A stretch of DNA of 64,000 bases from Moraxella caprae DSM 19149 (GCF_000426885.1 NZ_AUGF01000012.1:1-64000); one strand, 5' to 3'; shown: positions 8,024-16,890, counted from the first letter of the stretch. The notes: generated from the letters alone by a model not told the origin. Translations and numbers: made by a program.

Positions 8024-9874
8024 CTACATCTCGCCCAAAAATCCGCCCGACTGTCTTGCCCATAGGTTAGCATAAATCCCGCCTTGGGCGATGAGTTCGT
8101 CATGACTGCCCATCTCAATAATCTCGCCTTTGTCCATCACCACAAGCTTATCAAGGCTGGCGATGGTTGAGAGACGGTGAGCGATGGCGATGACTGTTTT
8201 GCCTTTCATCATCTCATCTAGGCTTTGGGTGATGGCGTGTTCCACTTCGCTGTCTAGGGCAGATGTCGCTTCATCAAGCAGTAAGATGGGGGCGTTTTTG
8301 AGCATGACCCGAGCGATGGCGATACGCTGACGCTGACCGCCTGAGAGTTTCACGCCACGTTCGCCCACTTCGGTGTCAAGCCCTGTATTGCCGTGCTTGT
8401 CTTCTAAGGTTTGGATAAAATCCCATGCGTGGGCAAGGCGTGCCGCTGCGATGATTTCGTCATCGGTCGCATCAGGTCTGCCATAGGCGATGTTCTCACG
8501 CACGGTGCGGTGCAGCAGAGCGGTGTCTTGGGTGACCATGCCGATGTTTTGGCGGAGCGATGTCTGAGTGACGGCACTGATGTCCTGCCCATCAATGCTG
8601 ATACTGCCCCCGTCCACGTCATAAAAACGCAGTAGTAGATTGACAAGGCTAGACTTGCCCGCCCCTGAGCGACCGACCAGACCGATTTTCTCGCCTGCTT
8701 GAATGGCTAGGTTGAACTTGTCAAATAGGGCAGTTCTGTCTTCGCCACGCCCGTAGTTAAAGGTCACGTCCTTAAACGCAATCTCTCCCCGCGCCACCAC
8801 AAGCTCACCAGCATCAGCCCTATCCGTGATGGTGTGGGGCGTGGTTAGTGTTCTCATGCCGTCCTGTACCGTGCCGATATGCTCAAACAGGCTTGCCATC
8901 TCCCACATAATCCACTGAATCATGCCTTTAAGACGCAGGGCGATACCACTTGCCACCGCAATCGCCCCCACGGTCACTTCGCCCATCATCCACAGATACA
9001 CGCCGATGGTGGTACTGCCGACTATCATGATAAGCGAGAGCGTCTCGGTCGTCGTCCCTAGGATGGACACCCACCGCATCTGGGCGTGGACGGTAGTCAT
9101 GAACTCGCTCATGGCGGATTTGGCATAGGATAGTTCACGGTTGGAGTGGCTAAACAGCTTGACCGCACTGATGTTGGCATAAGCATCAGTCACACGTCCT
9201 GTCATCAAGGCACGAGCGTCGGCTTGGTTACTGGCGGTCTCACGCAGGCGGGGCAAGAAAAATTTCATCATACACGCCACACAAATCAGCCACGCCACAA
9301 ACGGCAAAAACAGCCAAATGTCTAGCCCTAATAAAATCACACCACTGGTGACCAAATACGCCACGACAAACGACACCATCTCTGCCATCGTCATAATCGT
9401 ATCACGCACCGATAGGGCGGTTTGCATGACTTTAGCAGAGACACGCCCTGAGAACTCATCATGATAAAACTGCATGGACTGTCCAAGCATGTGCTTATGA
9501 AACCACCACCGCAGTCGCATCGGCATGACCCCCTGCAATACTTGAAAGCGGATTAAGTTATCGATAAATTCGCCAAAAATGGACAGCACACACAGCCCCA
9601 AAATCAGCGTAATGGTCGCCCCCTTTTCTTGCCATAGAGTCTCGGGGGTGTAGACGGTCAGCCAGTCCACGACATCGCCCGCCCATGCAAATAACAGCGA
9701 GCTAAATATGCCAAGCAATATTGATAAAACAATACGCACCCCAACCCAAAATCTCGCCCCTTCGGTACACGCCCACAAAAACCCAAAAAACCCACGCTGA
9801 CTGGGGTCGGGAGTAGGCATCGGACTGTCGGGGTAGGGGTTTAGGCGGTTTTCAAAGTAGCGAAATAAAGACAT
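8024..9874 (-). CDS. ABC transporter with fused permease and ATPase domains
   Basis: 616 aa half-transporter of the MsbA/MDR exporter type. Residues about 40-330 form the six-helix type I exporter permease. The ATPase domain has Walker A GRSGAGKSS, Q-loop MVTQD, signature LSGGQRQR, Walker B ILLLDEATSALD and H-loop IAHRLSTI. Pfam-like order and length are normal. It probably works as a homodimer exporting lipids or drugs. It is unlikely to be MsbA itself given the unusual hydrophilic N-terminal 35 residues (NPYPDSPMPTPDPSQRG). No partner gene adjoins it. Confidence 0.88.
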   Translation of the reverse strand: MSLFRYFENRLNPYPDSPMPTPDPSQRGFFGFLWACTEGARFWVGVRIVLSILLGIFSSLLFAWAGDVVDWLTVYTPETLWQEKGATITLILGLCVLSIFGEFIDNLIRFQVLQGVMPMRLRWWFHKHMLGQSMQFYHDEFSGRVSAKVMQTALSVRDTIMTMAEMVSFVVAYLVTSGVILLGLDIWLFLPFVAWLICVACMMKFFLPRLRETASNQADARALMTGRVTDAYANISAVKLFSHSNRELSYAKSAMSEFMTTVHAQMRWVSILGTTTETLSLIMIVGSTTIGVYLWMMGEVTVGAIAVASGIALRLKGMIQWIMWEMASLFEHIGTVQDGMRTLTTPHTITDRADAGELVVARGEIAFKDVTFNYGRGEDRTALFDKFNLAIQAGEKIGLVGRSGAGKSSLVNLLLRFYDVDGGSISIDGQDISAVTQTSLRQNIGMVTQDTALLHRTVRENIAYGRPDATDDEIIAAARLAHAWDFIQTLEDKHGNTGLDTEVGERGVKLSGGQRQRIAIARVMLKNAPILLLDEATSALDSEVEHAITQSLDEMMKGKTVIAIAHRLSTIASLDKLVVMDKGEIIEMGSHDELIAQGGIYANLWARQSGGFLGEM

Positions 9875-10066
9875 GGTTATTATTTATAAATTATGAAAGA
9901 AAAAGTAGCAAATTGGGCAAATTGCCAAAGGTGTAATGTGGGGTTTGTGGGGCTATTATTCAATATCAAAATTTTTAAAATACGTTTTTAAAAATGGAAA
10001 GCAAGAATAGAATTTAATTTGGTGTGGGCTCGGTGTTTATTGGGGTATTTAAATCCATGCAACCAC

Positions 10067-10795
10067 TTAACCCTGTATCGCCCTAAGCACATCTTGTTTT
10101 AGATTTAAGTATTCTACACTTTGCAAAAAATCAGATGATTTATCAATGACAAAATGATGGGCAAGTGTGGCAGGAAGCCCCTTTAATACATACAATTCAT
10201 CTGCCAAATAAATCGCTTCATCAATGTCATGCGTGATGATTAGGCAGGTCAGTTCCTTGTCTTTTTGAAACGCCCCAAACCATTCATACATCTGATTTTT
10301 GGTTACAAAATCCAGTGCCGAAAATGGCTCATCTAAGAGCATAAGACTGTCATTACTCAGATAAGTGCGAAGCAGTGCCACTCGCTGACGTTGTCCGCCT
10401 GAGAGCTGGGCGGGGTATTTATGGTGTAGCTCATCAAGCCCAAAGGCAGGTAGTAGAGGCATGATTTTGTCATGAATGGCGGATTTTGGCAGGTTTTGTA
10501 AGGTCAAAGGTAGGGCAATGTTGTCATAGACCCTTTTAAAGGGCAACAGCAAATCCTTTTGGAGCATATAGCCAACAAAGCCTGCCTGCCCCGTCCTATC
10601 CACGCCATCAATGGCTACCCGCCCATCGCTTGGGGCAATCAGCCCAGAGGCGATATTAAACAAAGTCGTCTTGCCCACGCCACTTGCCCCGACAATCGCC
10701 ACTACTTCGCCTGTGCCAACAGACAAAGACAAACCATTAAATAAGGGTTTGTTTTCAAAGGAATGGTGGAGATTGTTTAGAATAAGTTTGGACAT
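10067..10795 (-). CDS. thiZ: ABC transporter ATPase, likely thiamine-precursor importer ThiZ
   Basis: 242 aa ATPase of the NitT/TauT/ThiZ group with Walker A GASGVGKTT, signature LSGGQRQRVALLR, Walker B LMLLDEPFSALD and the switch His in LIITHDIDEA. Its partners on the same strand are the ThiY-type binding protein (11394-12437) and a ThiX-type permease (13972-14739). This supports a role in importing formylaminopyrimidine or a related HMP precursor of thiamine. It is separated from thiY by a small membrane-protein gene, with 32 bp between that gene and thiZ, so co-transcription is plausible. The thi assignment rests on context. Confidence 0.8.
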   Translation of the reverse strand: MSKLILNNLHHSFENKPLFNGLSLSVGTGEVVAIVGASGVGKTTLFNIASGLIAPSDGRVAIDGVDRTGQAGFVGYMLQKDLLLPFKRVYDNIALPLTLQNLPKSAIHDKIMPLLPAFGLDELHHKYPAQLSGGQRQRVALLRTYLSNDSLMLLDEPFSALDFVTKNQMYEWFGAFQKDKELTCLIITHDIDEAIYLADELYVLKGLPATLAHHFVIDKSSDFLQSVEYLNLKQDVLRAIQG

Positions 10796-10827
10796 TTTTT
10801 AAAATTGAGATAAATTGGGGGTGAAAG

Positions 10828-11304
10828 TTAATTTTCTGATTGTTTAATATCCAATACATAATCATTAAACAACCAAATTGTATTATCACTTTCTATATAA
10901 TTAACATACACTTGGGAATTGATAGGAATATTTGTACTAAAAGAGCGAAATTCTAGCGTTTGAGTATCTTTTTGAATTAAGGTATTAGGTGGGTTAAAAA
11001 TAAGCCTATCAAAAAATTCAAAGTCATTTTTAAGCAATATTCCACAAACTTGATGAATGTTATCTTTAAAAATAGACCCCAACAAAGATTTGCCAAAAAT
11101 AACCAAAAACAACAACGCCAAATAAGAGATAATTTTTGTTTTACTTTGGTGTTGTGGTGTGCTTTTATCAAAATAAAATAGAATAAGATAAATTACCATT
11201 AAAGGCAATGAAAAAATCAAATCAAACCCTGTTATTACAATGAGCATAATCATTGCAATCATAAAAGCAAAAAACTTTAACCCATCTTTTTTGGATAATT
11301 TCAT
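10828..11304 (-). CDS. Hypothetical membrane protein inside the thi cluster
   Basis: 158 aa, unrecognised. The N-terminal 75 residues contain three hydrophobic segments (FFAFMIAMIMLIVITGF, LIFSLPLMVIYLILFYF and IISYLALLFLVIFG) followed by a roughly 80-residue hydrophilic C-terminal region. The coding region is markedly AT-rich compared with thiY and thiZ, which suggests later acquisition. It is positioned between thiY and thiZ on the same strand and is probably carried on the same transcript. No role in thiamine uptake can be claimed. Confidence 0.6.
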   Translation of the reverse strand: MKLSKKDGLKFFAFMIAMIMLIVITGFDLIFSLPLMVIYLILFYFDKSTPQHQSKTKIISYLALLFLVIFGKSLLGSIFKDNIHQVCGILLKNDFEFFDRLIFNPPNTLIQKDTQTLEFRSFSTNIPINSQVYVNYIESDNTIWLFNDYVLDIKQSEN

Positions 11305-11393
11305 TTTAAAAGATTTTCTATTATTTTAAATAAAGATGCGAATTTCACACCTTTATTCCATTATTGGGCAAATTGCAATTATCCCAATCAAAA

Positions 11394-12437
11394 TCAAGGC
11401 AACAGCGTTGTATTTAACCCTGCCCCTTTTTCTATCGGTTTATCGGTCAATTGTTTGGCATTCACCCATTCAAAAAACTTATCCCAACGCACAGGGTCAA
11501 TTTTGCCCCAGTCGCCCTTGTCGTCCAGATATTGCTTGGACATAAATTCTTGGCTTGCCATTGCCAACTCTTTATTGGTTTCGGGGGCGTGTTTGATAAG
11601 GATTTCGGCAGATTGGGCAGGGTTTTGGGCAGAATAGGTGTAGCCTTCTTTGATGGCGGTTAGGGCTTTTTTGTAGCGTTCGGGGTTTTCGCCCACCTTG
11701 CCTGTATTGGCAATCAGCACAGGCGAATAATAGTCAAAGTCAGGGTTGTGGTCTTTTAAATAAAAAAAGTTGGTCGGCTCGCCTTTTAGCCCTGCGTGAA
11801 TGCCGTCCCAGCTATAATACGCCAAAATATAGTCAAATTGGTTCATTTTTAGGGCGGTGGTGGCGTCCGTACTCTCCCCGGGGATTTTGTGCAATGGCTC
11901 GCCCACGATTTCGGCAACGGTCGCATCGTCCACAGGGTCTTCCCAAGTGGAATAGCGTTTGCCGTGCAGGTCTTTGGGCGTACTTGCTCCCAAAGATTTG
12001 AGCGACAACAGCCCTGCGTTGTTGTGCTGGACAATGGTTGCCACCGCCACAATCGGCTCGCCTTTATTTAGGCGTTTGACCATGTTCGGCTGAAAATACA
12101 CGCCCAAATCGGCACGATTGTTCGCCACCAGCGTGGACGCACTGTCTTCGGACGGCTGGACGATTTTGACATCAAAGCCTTGATTTTTAAAATAGCCATT
12201 TTCCAACGCCACATACAGCCCTGTGTGGTTGGTATTTGGCACCCAGTCAAGGGCGATGATAAGCTCTTCTAATGGTTTATTTTTTTCGCCTGTGGGGGCG
12301 GTTTGGGTTTTAGTGTCTGTTTGGGTTTGGGCAGGTTTGTTGTCGCCACACCCTACCAACACCACGCAAAATCCCATTGCCAAGCCCAAATGTTTAAACG
12401 CCACGCCATTGAAAGTTAAGTGCATTGTTTGCTCCAT
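11394..12437 (-). CDS. thiY: ThiY-type thiamine-pyrimidine precursor binding lipoprotein
   Basis: Substrate-binding protein of the NMT1/THI5-like family, 347 aa from the chosen ATG. A lipoprotein signal ends at CVVLVGC, so it is anchored on the periplasmic face. The mature start, LIIALDWVPNTNHTGLYVA, then YFKNQGFDVKIVQPSEDS, is typical of ThiY. A TPP riboswitch lies about 125 nt upstream of the start, linking expression to thiamine status. A longer frame to 12521 runs into the riboswitch-proximal leader and is not used. Starts at 12437 (after AAAGG) or 12425 (after GGAG) are both possible. Confidence 0.9.
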   Translation of the reverse strand: MEQTMHLTFNGVAFKHLGLAMGFCVVLVGCGDNKPAQTQTDTKTQTAPTGEKNKPLEELIIALDWVPNTNHTGLYVALENGYFKNQGFDVKIVQPSEDSASTLVANNRADLGVYFQPNMVKRLNKGEPIVAVATIVQHNNAGLLSLKSLGASTPKDLHGKRYSTWEDPVDDATVAEIVGEPLHKIPGESTDATTALKMNQFDYILAYYSWDGIHAGLKGEPTNFFYLKDHNPDFDYYSPVLIANTGKVGENPERYKKALTAIKEGYTYSAQNPAQSAEILIKHAPETNKELAMASQEFMSKQYLDDKGDWGKIDPVRWDKFFEWVNAKQLTDKPIEKGAGLNTTLLP

Positions 12438-12562
12438 AAAAAAACCTTTAAGTGTCAAACACCCAAAGGCAAAAAATAAAAAACAACACAGCCAATCTTG
12501 GCGTTTACCGCACCAAAACAAGTTTTTAAACCAATCTTAAAACCAGTTTGCAAAATCATCAT

Positions 12563-12646
12563 AGTTTCCTACGCCAGCATTAACTGTATCAGGTTCACGG
12601 GTATCATCTCAGCGTTATTTAAAAAAAATAAAGCACCCCGACTAAT
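12563..12646 (-). promoter_or_regulatory. TPP riboswitch (THI box)
   Basis: On the minus strand the leader reads CGGGGTGC, then CTGAGATGATACCC, then GTGAACCTGAT, GTTAATGCTGGCGTAGGAAA. These are the conserved pieces of the thiamine pyrophosphate aptamer, including the CUGAGA pyrimidine-sensing loop and the GCGUAGGGAA-like 3' end. It should switch off thiY (and downstream thiZ) when TPP is plentiful. It lies downstream of thiX and the Hint gene, so those two are outside its control. Confidence 0.94.
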
Positions 12647-12744
12647 GTTTTAATTATAAAATAAAATAGAATGGTTGTCAAGTTTTTACTTTTTAATAAA
12701 ATTTTTAATAAAAATACCATTTTTAAAACAAATAAAATTTGCAA

Positions 12745-12804
12745 GGTGCGTAATACGCACCAACACAAAAACCTTAATATAAAAAAGGTGCGTGATACGC
12801 ACCT
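12745..12804. repeat. Pair of near-identical 17-nt palindromes
   Basis: GGTGCGTAATACGCACC (12745-12761) and AGGTGCGTGATACGCACCT (12786-12804) stand 24 bp apart between the Hint gene and the riboswitch. Each could form a hairpin on either strand. The second is followed by T-poor sequence, so they are not standard terminators. They may be REP-like repeats or protein sites. Confidence 0.6.
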
Positions 12805-12904
12805 TACGCTTTAAAGTTTTTATTGGCAAATTTATTCATCATAATAAAATTTTGATATCTATATATCATTAAAAATACAAAAAATACCACATAACAAAAC
12901 TTTA

Positions 12905-13663
12905 TCAATGCATATCGTGCACTAAAATTCCAGTTCTTCCCGCAAAATAAGTATGATAATCTTCAACTTCAATATTATAAACAGTCGTGGTATAAGCAGG
13001 ATAAGCAATCCCTTTGACCATTGTTCCTGTAAAACCATCACGGTTATAATAGGGCGTTGCCATCACTTCATTTTCGGGCAATGGCTCTATCTCGTTTGTT
13101 CGAGTATGGTTATCGCTAATATAGATTTGTCCAAATAAATCAAAGGAGTTGGGATTTGCTATTGCCCCCTCTAATGAGCCTTGCCATCCACCCATAATTT
13201 GCCCGCGTTGTAACCAAGCATACTTATCCAATTTAGACTTATAGAAAGGTTTAACACAAGCCACGACATAATAGTTGCCTGATGAGTTGATTAAAATATC
13301 TCCCATACGCAATTGGTCTACTCGTGTCCATCTTGGTTCATCATAATAGGTGGTACCGTCATCTCGTTCAAGGTAATCAAAGAACTTGGTTGTGTTATTG
13401 ACATAGCCATACACCATAAAGGGGTGATTGGGTGTAACAGCAAAATTTTCAGTAATGAACCCCGAGTTATCTAGTCGAGTCGTGCCCACATACCATATTT
13501 CTTTATTTTCGTATTGGAAAGTATTGATGACTCGCTTGGGAACTGGTTTACCAATACCGTTTTCCGGCATTGACATGACCATATCGCCCACTTGAATGTC
13601 CTTAATGGGTTTCCAGTAGCCATCGCCTGTTTTTACCAAGGTACCACCCACAAAACACCCCAT
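12905..13663 (-). CDS. Orphan Hint (hedgehog/intein) domain protein, probably frameshifted at its start
   Basis: 252 aa. It opens with CFVGGTLVKTGDGYWKPIKD and PENGIGKPVPKRV, the Hint block seen in pre-toxin regions of Rhs and haemagglutinin-type polymorphic toxins, with TPNHPFMVYG as the histidine block. It ends in TTVYNIEVEDYHTYFAGRTG and ILVHDMH. The final His-Asn is His-Asp, and no toxin domain follows. There is no ribosome site before this ATG. Upstream, an ATG at 13715 with a GGAG site joins this frame if one base is removed from the T7 run at 13683-13689, adding MYIQTEQQTKNNTQSQT. It lies between thiX and the TPP riboswitch. Confidence 0.8.
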   Translation of the reverse strand: MGCFVGGTLVKTGDGYWKPIKDIQVGDMVMSMPENGIGKPVPKRVINTFQYENKEIWYVGTTRLDNSGFITENFAVTPNHPFMVYGYVNNTTKFFDYLERDDGTTYYDEPRWTRVDQLRMGDILINSSGNYYVVACVKPFYKSKLDKYAWLQRGQIMGGWQGSLEGAIANPNSFDLFGQIYISDNHTRTNEIEPLPENEVMATPYYNRDGFTGTMVKGIAYPAYTTTVYNIEVEDYHTYFAGRTGILVHDMH

Positions 13664-13971
13664 GGTTTGTGACTGGGTATTATTTTTTTGTCTGTTGTTC
13701 TGTTTGTATATACATCACATTCTCCAAAAACCAATGTTGCCCTTTGTTAAATTATGGGTAATAGAATATATGCCACGCATATTATTACCGCTTATACCAT
13801 TTAAAATAATAACGCATTTTAAATAAATTACCCGATTATTTTTATAGTATAAAATAAGGATAAAATTTTGTCAAGTTTTGGTTTTAAAATTTATATTATC
13901 CATCAATTGATAAAAAGAGCAAATCACAATTTCTCCCACATTGTTTTTTTTGATTATATTTTTAAATACAC

Positions 13972-14739
13972 TTATTTTTGATATTGATAAGCCAATAATT
14001 TTCGCTCCAATAGTTTAACCAATCCAATTAAAATCAAAGTCAAAATGCTAATCAAAAATATCACCGCAAACATATTATCCAGCTCATACGATTTTCGCAC
14101 ACGGGTCATATAGACCCCAAGCCCATGATAACCGCCAAGCCATTCTGCCACCACTGCCGAGATAAGAGCATACGACAACGCCACTTTTAATCCTGTAAAA
14201 AAATACCCCATGGAGGACGGTATTTTTAGATGGCGGTAAGTTTGATAATGACTTGCTTTTAGTGAACGAAAGAGATTTAATTGCTCTTTTTGTACCGAAT
14301 TATAACCGTCCACAAGTGCAATCGTCATCGGAAAAAATACCGACAACACCACCAGCACCACTTTTGGCAATATGCCATAGCCAAGCCAAATCACAAGTAA
14401 AGGGGCAATGGCAATGGTAGGAATGGTTTGATTTAATAATAAAATCGGATAGACCATTTGACGAAAGTTTTTGGACAAATCCATTAAAATAGATAACACA
14501 AAACTTAATATCAGCCCAATGATTGTGCCCAAAAATGCCGTAATCAGCGTATATTTGGCATGACTCATCAGCAAATAAAAATCATCAATAAACGCCTTAA
14601 CAATTTGCATGGGCGATGGCAATAAATAATCAGGCAATAACCCAAATCCAATGACCATTTGCCAAATAATTAGCAATAGAATAATTAGGCTATATTGAAT
14701 GCCATGGGCGGTAAGATTTTTAAAAAAAGAGATTAACAT
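13972..14739 (-). CDS. thiX: ABC transporter permease, likely ThiX
   Basis: 255 aa inner-membrane permease of the SsuC/TauC/ThiX family. Hydrophobic segments span the protein. The EAA-type cytoplasmic loop is visible as SLKASHYQTYRHLKIPSSMG, which contacts the ATPase. The only ATPase and binding-protein partners nearby are thiZ and thiY, so it is probably the permease of the thiamine-pyrimidine importer. It follows radA by 35 bp and is separated from thiY by the Hint gene and the riboswitch, an unusual split that would place it under a different promoter. Confidence 0.82.
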   Translation of the reverse strand: MLISFFKNLTAHGIQYSLIILLLIIWQMVIGFGLLPDYLLPSPMQIVKAFIDDFYLLMSHAKYTLITAFLGTIIGLILSFVLSILMDLSKNFRQMVYPILLLNQTIPTIAIAPLLVIWLGYGILPKVVLVVLSVFFPMTIALVDGYNSVQKEQLNLFRSLKASHYQTYRHLKIPSSMGYFFTGLKVALSYALISAVVAEWLGGYHGLGVYMTRVRKSYELDNMFAVIFLISILTLILIGLVKLLERKLLAYQYQK

Positions 14740-14774
14740 AAATTTTATTTGGATTATTTAACTGCAAAAACCAA

Positions 14775-16181
14775 TCACGCAAGCTCAAACGCCTTTATCA
14801 ACGCATCATCTAGCCTATCCACGGCAATGATATTGATATTGGCAAAATTTTTATCGCCTACTTTGGGAGCGTTGGCTTTGGGGATAATGGCGTGGGTAAA
14901 GCCGTGTTTCATCGCTTCTTTTAGGCGTTCTTGACCGTTTGGCACAGGGCGAATCTCCCCCGATAGCCCCACTTCGCCAAATACGCACAGCCGTGCAGGG
15001 AGCGGTTTTTCCTTAATGCTAGACGCACAGGCAATCAGCACCGCCAAATCCGAGCCTGTCTCCATGACCTTGACCCCGCCCACGACATTGACATACACGT
15101 CCTGACCGCTCGTATAGATACCGCCATGACGGTGCATGACCGCAAGGAGCATGGATAGGCGTTGATAATCAAGCCCCAACGCCATACGTCTGGGCTGACC
15201 TTGCGAATCGTCCACCAACGCTTGCACTTCTACAAGCAAAGGGCGTGTGCCTTCACGGCTGACCATGACCACCGACCCTGCAATGGGTTTGTCATATCGA
15301 CTCAAAAAAATGGCGGACGGATTGGCAACTTCCTTTAATCCTGTATCAGTCATGCCAAAAATACCCAGCTCATTGACCGCCCCAAAACGGTTTTTGACCG
15401 CACGAATCATTCTAAATCGGCTATCGGACTCGCCTTCAAAATACAGCACCGTATCCACCATGTGTTCTAGCACACGAGGCCCTGCCAATGCCCCTTCTTT
15501 GGTAACGTGACCCACCAAAAACAGTGCCGTGCCTGTCTGCTTGGCATAGCGTGTCAAGACGGCGGCGGATTCACGGATTTGGGCGACGCCCCCTGGGGCG
15601 GACTGTATGGCTTCGGTAAAGAGCGTCTGAATGGAGTCAATGACGGCAATGGCAGGCTGTTCGGCGGTCAGAGCCATGCAAATGGTCTCAACATTGGTCT
15701 CGGCAAGCACCCTTAGGCGGTCGGTCGGTAGCCCTAGTCGCACCGCACGCATGGCAACCTGCGACAGGCTCTCTTCGCCTGTGATATATAGAGCCGAGCC
15801 AGCCAGCGAATCACTACTTGCCATGTTAATGGCGGTCTGCAAAAGGATTGTGGATTTGCCGATGCCTGGGTCGCCCCCAATCAGCACCACCGAGCCTGCC
15901 ACAAGCCCACCGCCAAGCACACGGTCAAATTCGCCCAAGCCTGTGGGCATACGGGTTTCTAGCGAAAAGCCGACATTGGCAAGGGTCATGACCCCAGAGC
16001 TGTCACCTGCATAGTTGGCGGTTTTTGGGGTGGATTTGGCGGTGGTTTTTTTGTGGTGGGGCATGGCGACATTGGGGGCTTCGGTGAGCGTGTTCCATTC
16101 GCCACAGTCGGCACATTGCCCTGACCATTTGCCGTAATTGGCTCCGCAGGATTGGCAGACGTAAGAGGATTTTTTTGCCAT
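14775..16181 (-). CDS. radA: DNA repair protein RadA
   Basis: RecA-related branch-migration helicase acting in recombinational repair. 468 aa, normal length. The N-terminal zinc finger is CQSCGANYGKWSGQCADCGE. Walker A is GGDPGIGKS. The RadA-specific motif KNRFGAVNE is followed by a C-terminal Lon-like domain (GGVKVMETGSDLAVLIACAS). It is followed 35 bp later by the permease thiX on the same strand. Confidence 0.96.
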   Translation of the reverse strand: MAKKSSYVCQSCGANYGKWSGQCADCGEWNTLTEAPNVAMPHHKKTTAKSTPKTANYAGDSSGVMTLANVGFSLETRMPTGLGEFDRVLGGGLVAGSVVLIGGDPGIGKSTILLQTAINMASSDSLAGSALYITGEESLSQVAMRAVRLGLPTDRLRVLAETNVETICMALTAEQPAIAVIDSIQTLFTEAIQSAPGGVAQIRESAAVLTRYAKQTGTALFLVGHVTKEGALAGPRVLEHMVDTVLYFEGESDSRFRMIRAVKNRFGAVNELGIFGMTDTGLKEVANPSAIFLSRYDKPIAGSVVMVSREGTRPLLVEVQALVDDSQGQPRRMALGLDYQRLSMLLAVMHRHGGIYTSGQDVYVNVVGGVKVMETGSDLAVLIACASSIKEKPLPARLCVFGEVGLSGEIRPVPNGQERLKEAMKHGFTHAIIPKANAPKVGDKNFANINIIAVDRLDDALIKAFELA

Positions 16182-16352
16182 GATGAGAGTGTGTTAGGAT
16201 TTGGGGTATTGTAGCATTTTTTATTTGGAGCGTGGCAAAAATTGTGCAAAAAGGCGGTTGTGTTTTTATAGGTTGGCTGGCTTTATAAAAGTGGGTTTAA
16301 TAAATACACCCAAGAAACTTTAAAATTACTACAAATACAATGATATGTGAGC

Positions 16353-16442
16353 GTAGGGGGTGCTGAGCACGCCTTGTATAGTAATATCATCAAAGGGTGT
16401 GCTCAGCACACCCCTACAAGCCCGTGGTAAATATCAAGTTGG
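16353..16442 (+). repeat. Dispersed repeat family 2 copy
   Basis: Reads GTAGGGGGTGCTGAGCACGC, then GTATAGTAATATCATCAAAG, GGTGTGCTCAGCACACCCC and CCGTGGTAAATATCAAGTTG. It is the inverse of the copy at 2268-2343 and closely matches 37134-37232. The outer GTAGGGG/CCCCTAC and the inner GTGCTGAGCAC palindromes allow an extended hairpin. It lies in the radA-sodB gap with no gene attached. Confidence 0.75.
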
Positions 16443-16512
16443 TTTATAAAGTTGAGAAATAAGGTATGGTCTGATAGGTTTATTTTATCAAATCTCTTTC
16501 CAAAATAAGAAT

Positions 16513-16613
16513 AGACCTCTTGCGAAATTACGATTTTATTGGGTTTTTAAAAATTTCAAGTTCAATAAAATAAGGCTTTAAGGACCAGTATTTTTGAATT
16601 TCGCAAGAACTCT
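16513..16613. repeat. 101-bp MITE-like element with TCTTGCGAAATT ends
   Basis: AGACCTCTTGCGAAATT at the left and the reverse complement of AGAGTTCTTGCGAAATT at the right form terminal inverted repeats around a non-coding AT-rich core. The size and structure suggest a MITE or solo remnant of an insertion sequence whose ends are TCTTGCGAAATT. No transposase copy with these ends is in the window. Confidence 0.6.
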
Positions 16614-16748
16614 AATAAATCCTTATAAACACTAAGGTTAAAGTTTTTAAAAATGCACAAAAATCTGGTTTGGATAGAAGGTTGTTTTTAAAATGCCATT
16701 TGCTTTTTTTGCTTTGTGGTGGGTAAGATAAGTATTGACTATTTATTA

Positions 16749-16767
16749 AATAATGATAATTATTTAA
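16749..16767. promoter_or_regulatory. Fur-box-like sequence upstream of sodB
   Basis: AATAATGATAATTATTTAA matches 14 of 19 positions of the E. coli Fur consensus GATAATGATAATCATTATC. It lies 124 bp before the sodB start. In many bacteria iron-cofactored SodB is under iron control, so the position fits. AT-rich context raises the chance of a random match. Confidence 0.5.
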
Positions 16768-16890
16768 TAGATTGATTTTTTGTAAACTCATAAAATAGCA
16801 CTTGAAATTTGCCAATTTTGCCTTTATATTGATGGGACAAATCAACGATTTGTACAAACACATTAACCCTAATTTTATTAAGGAATTATC

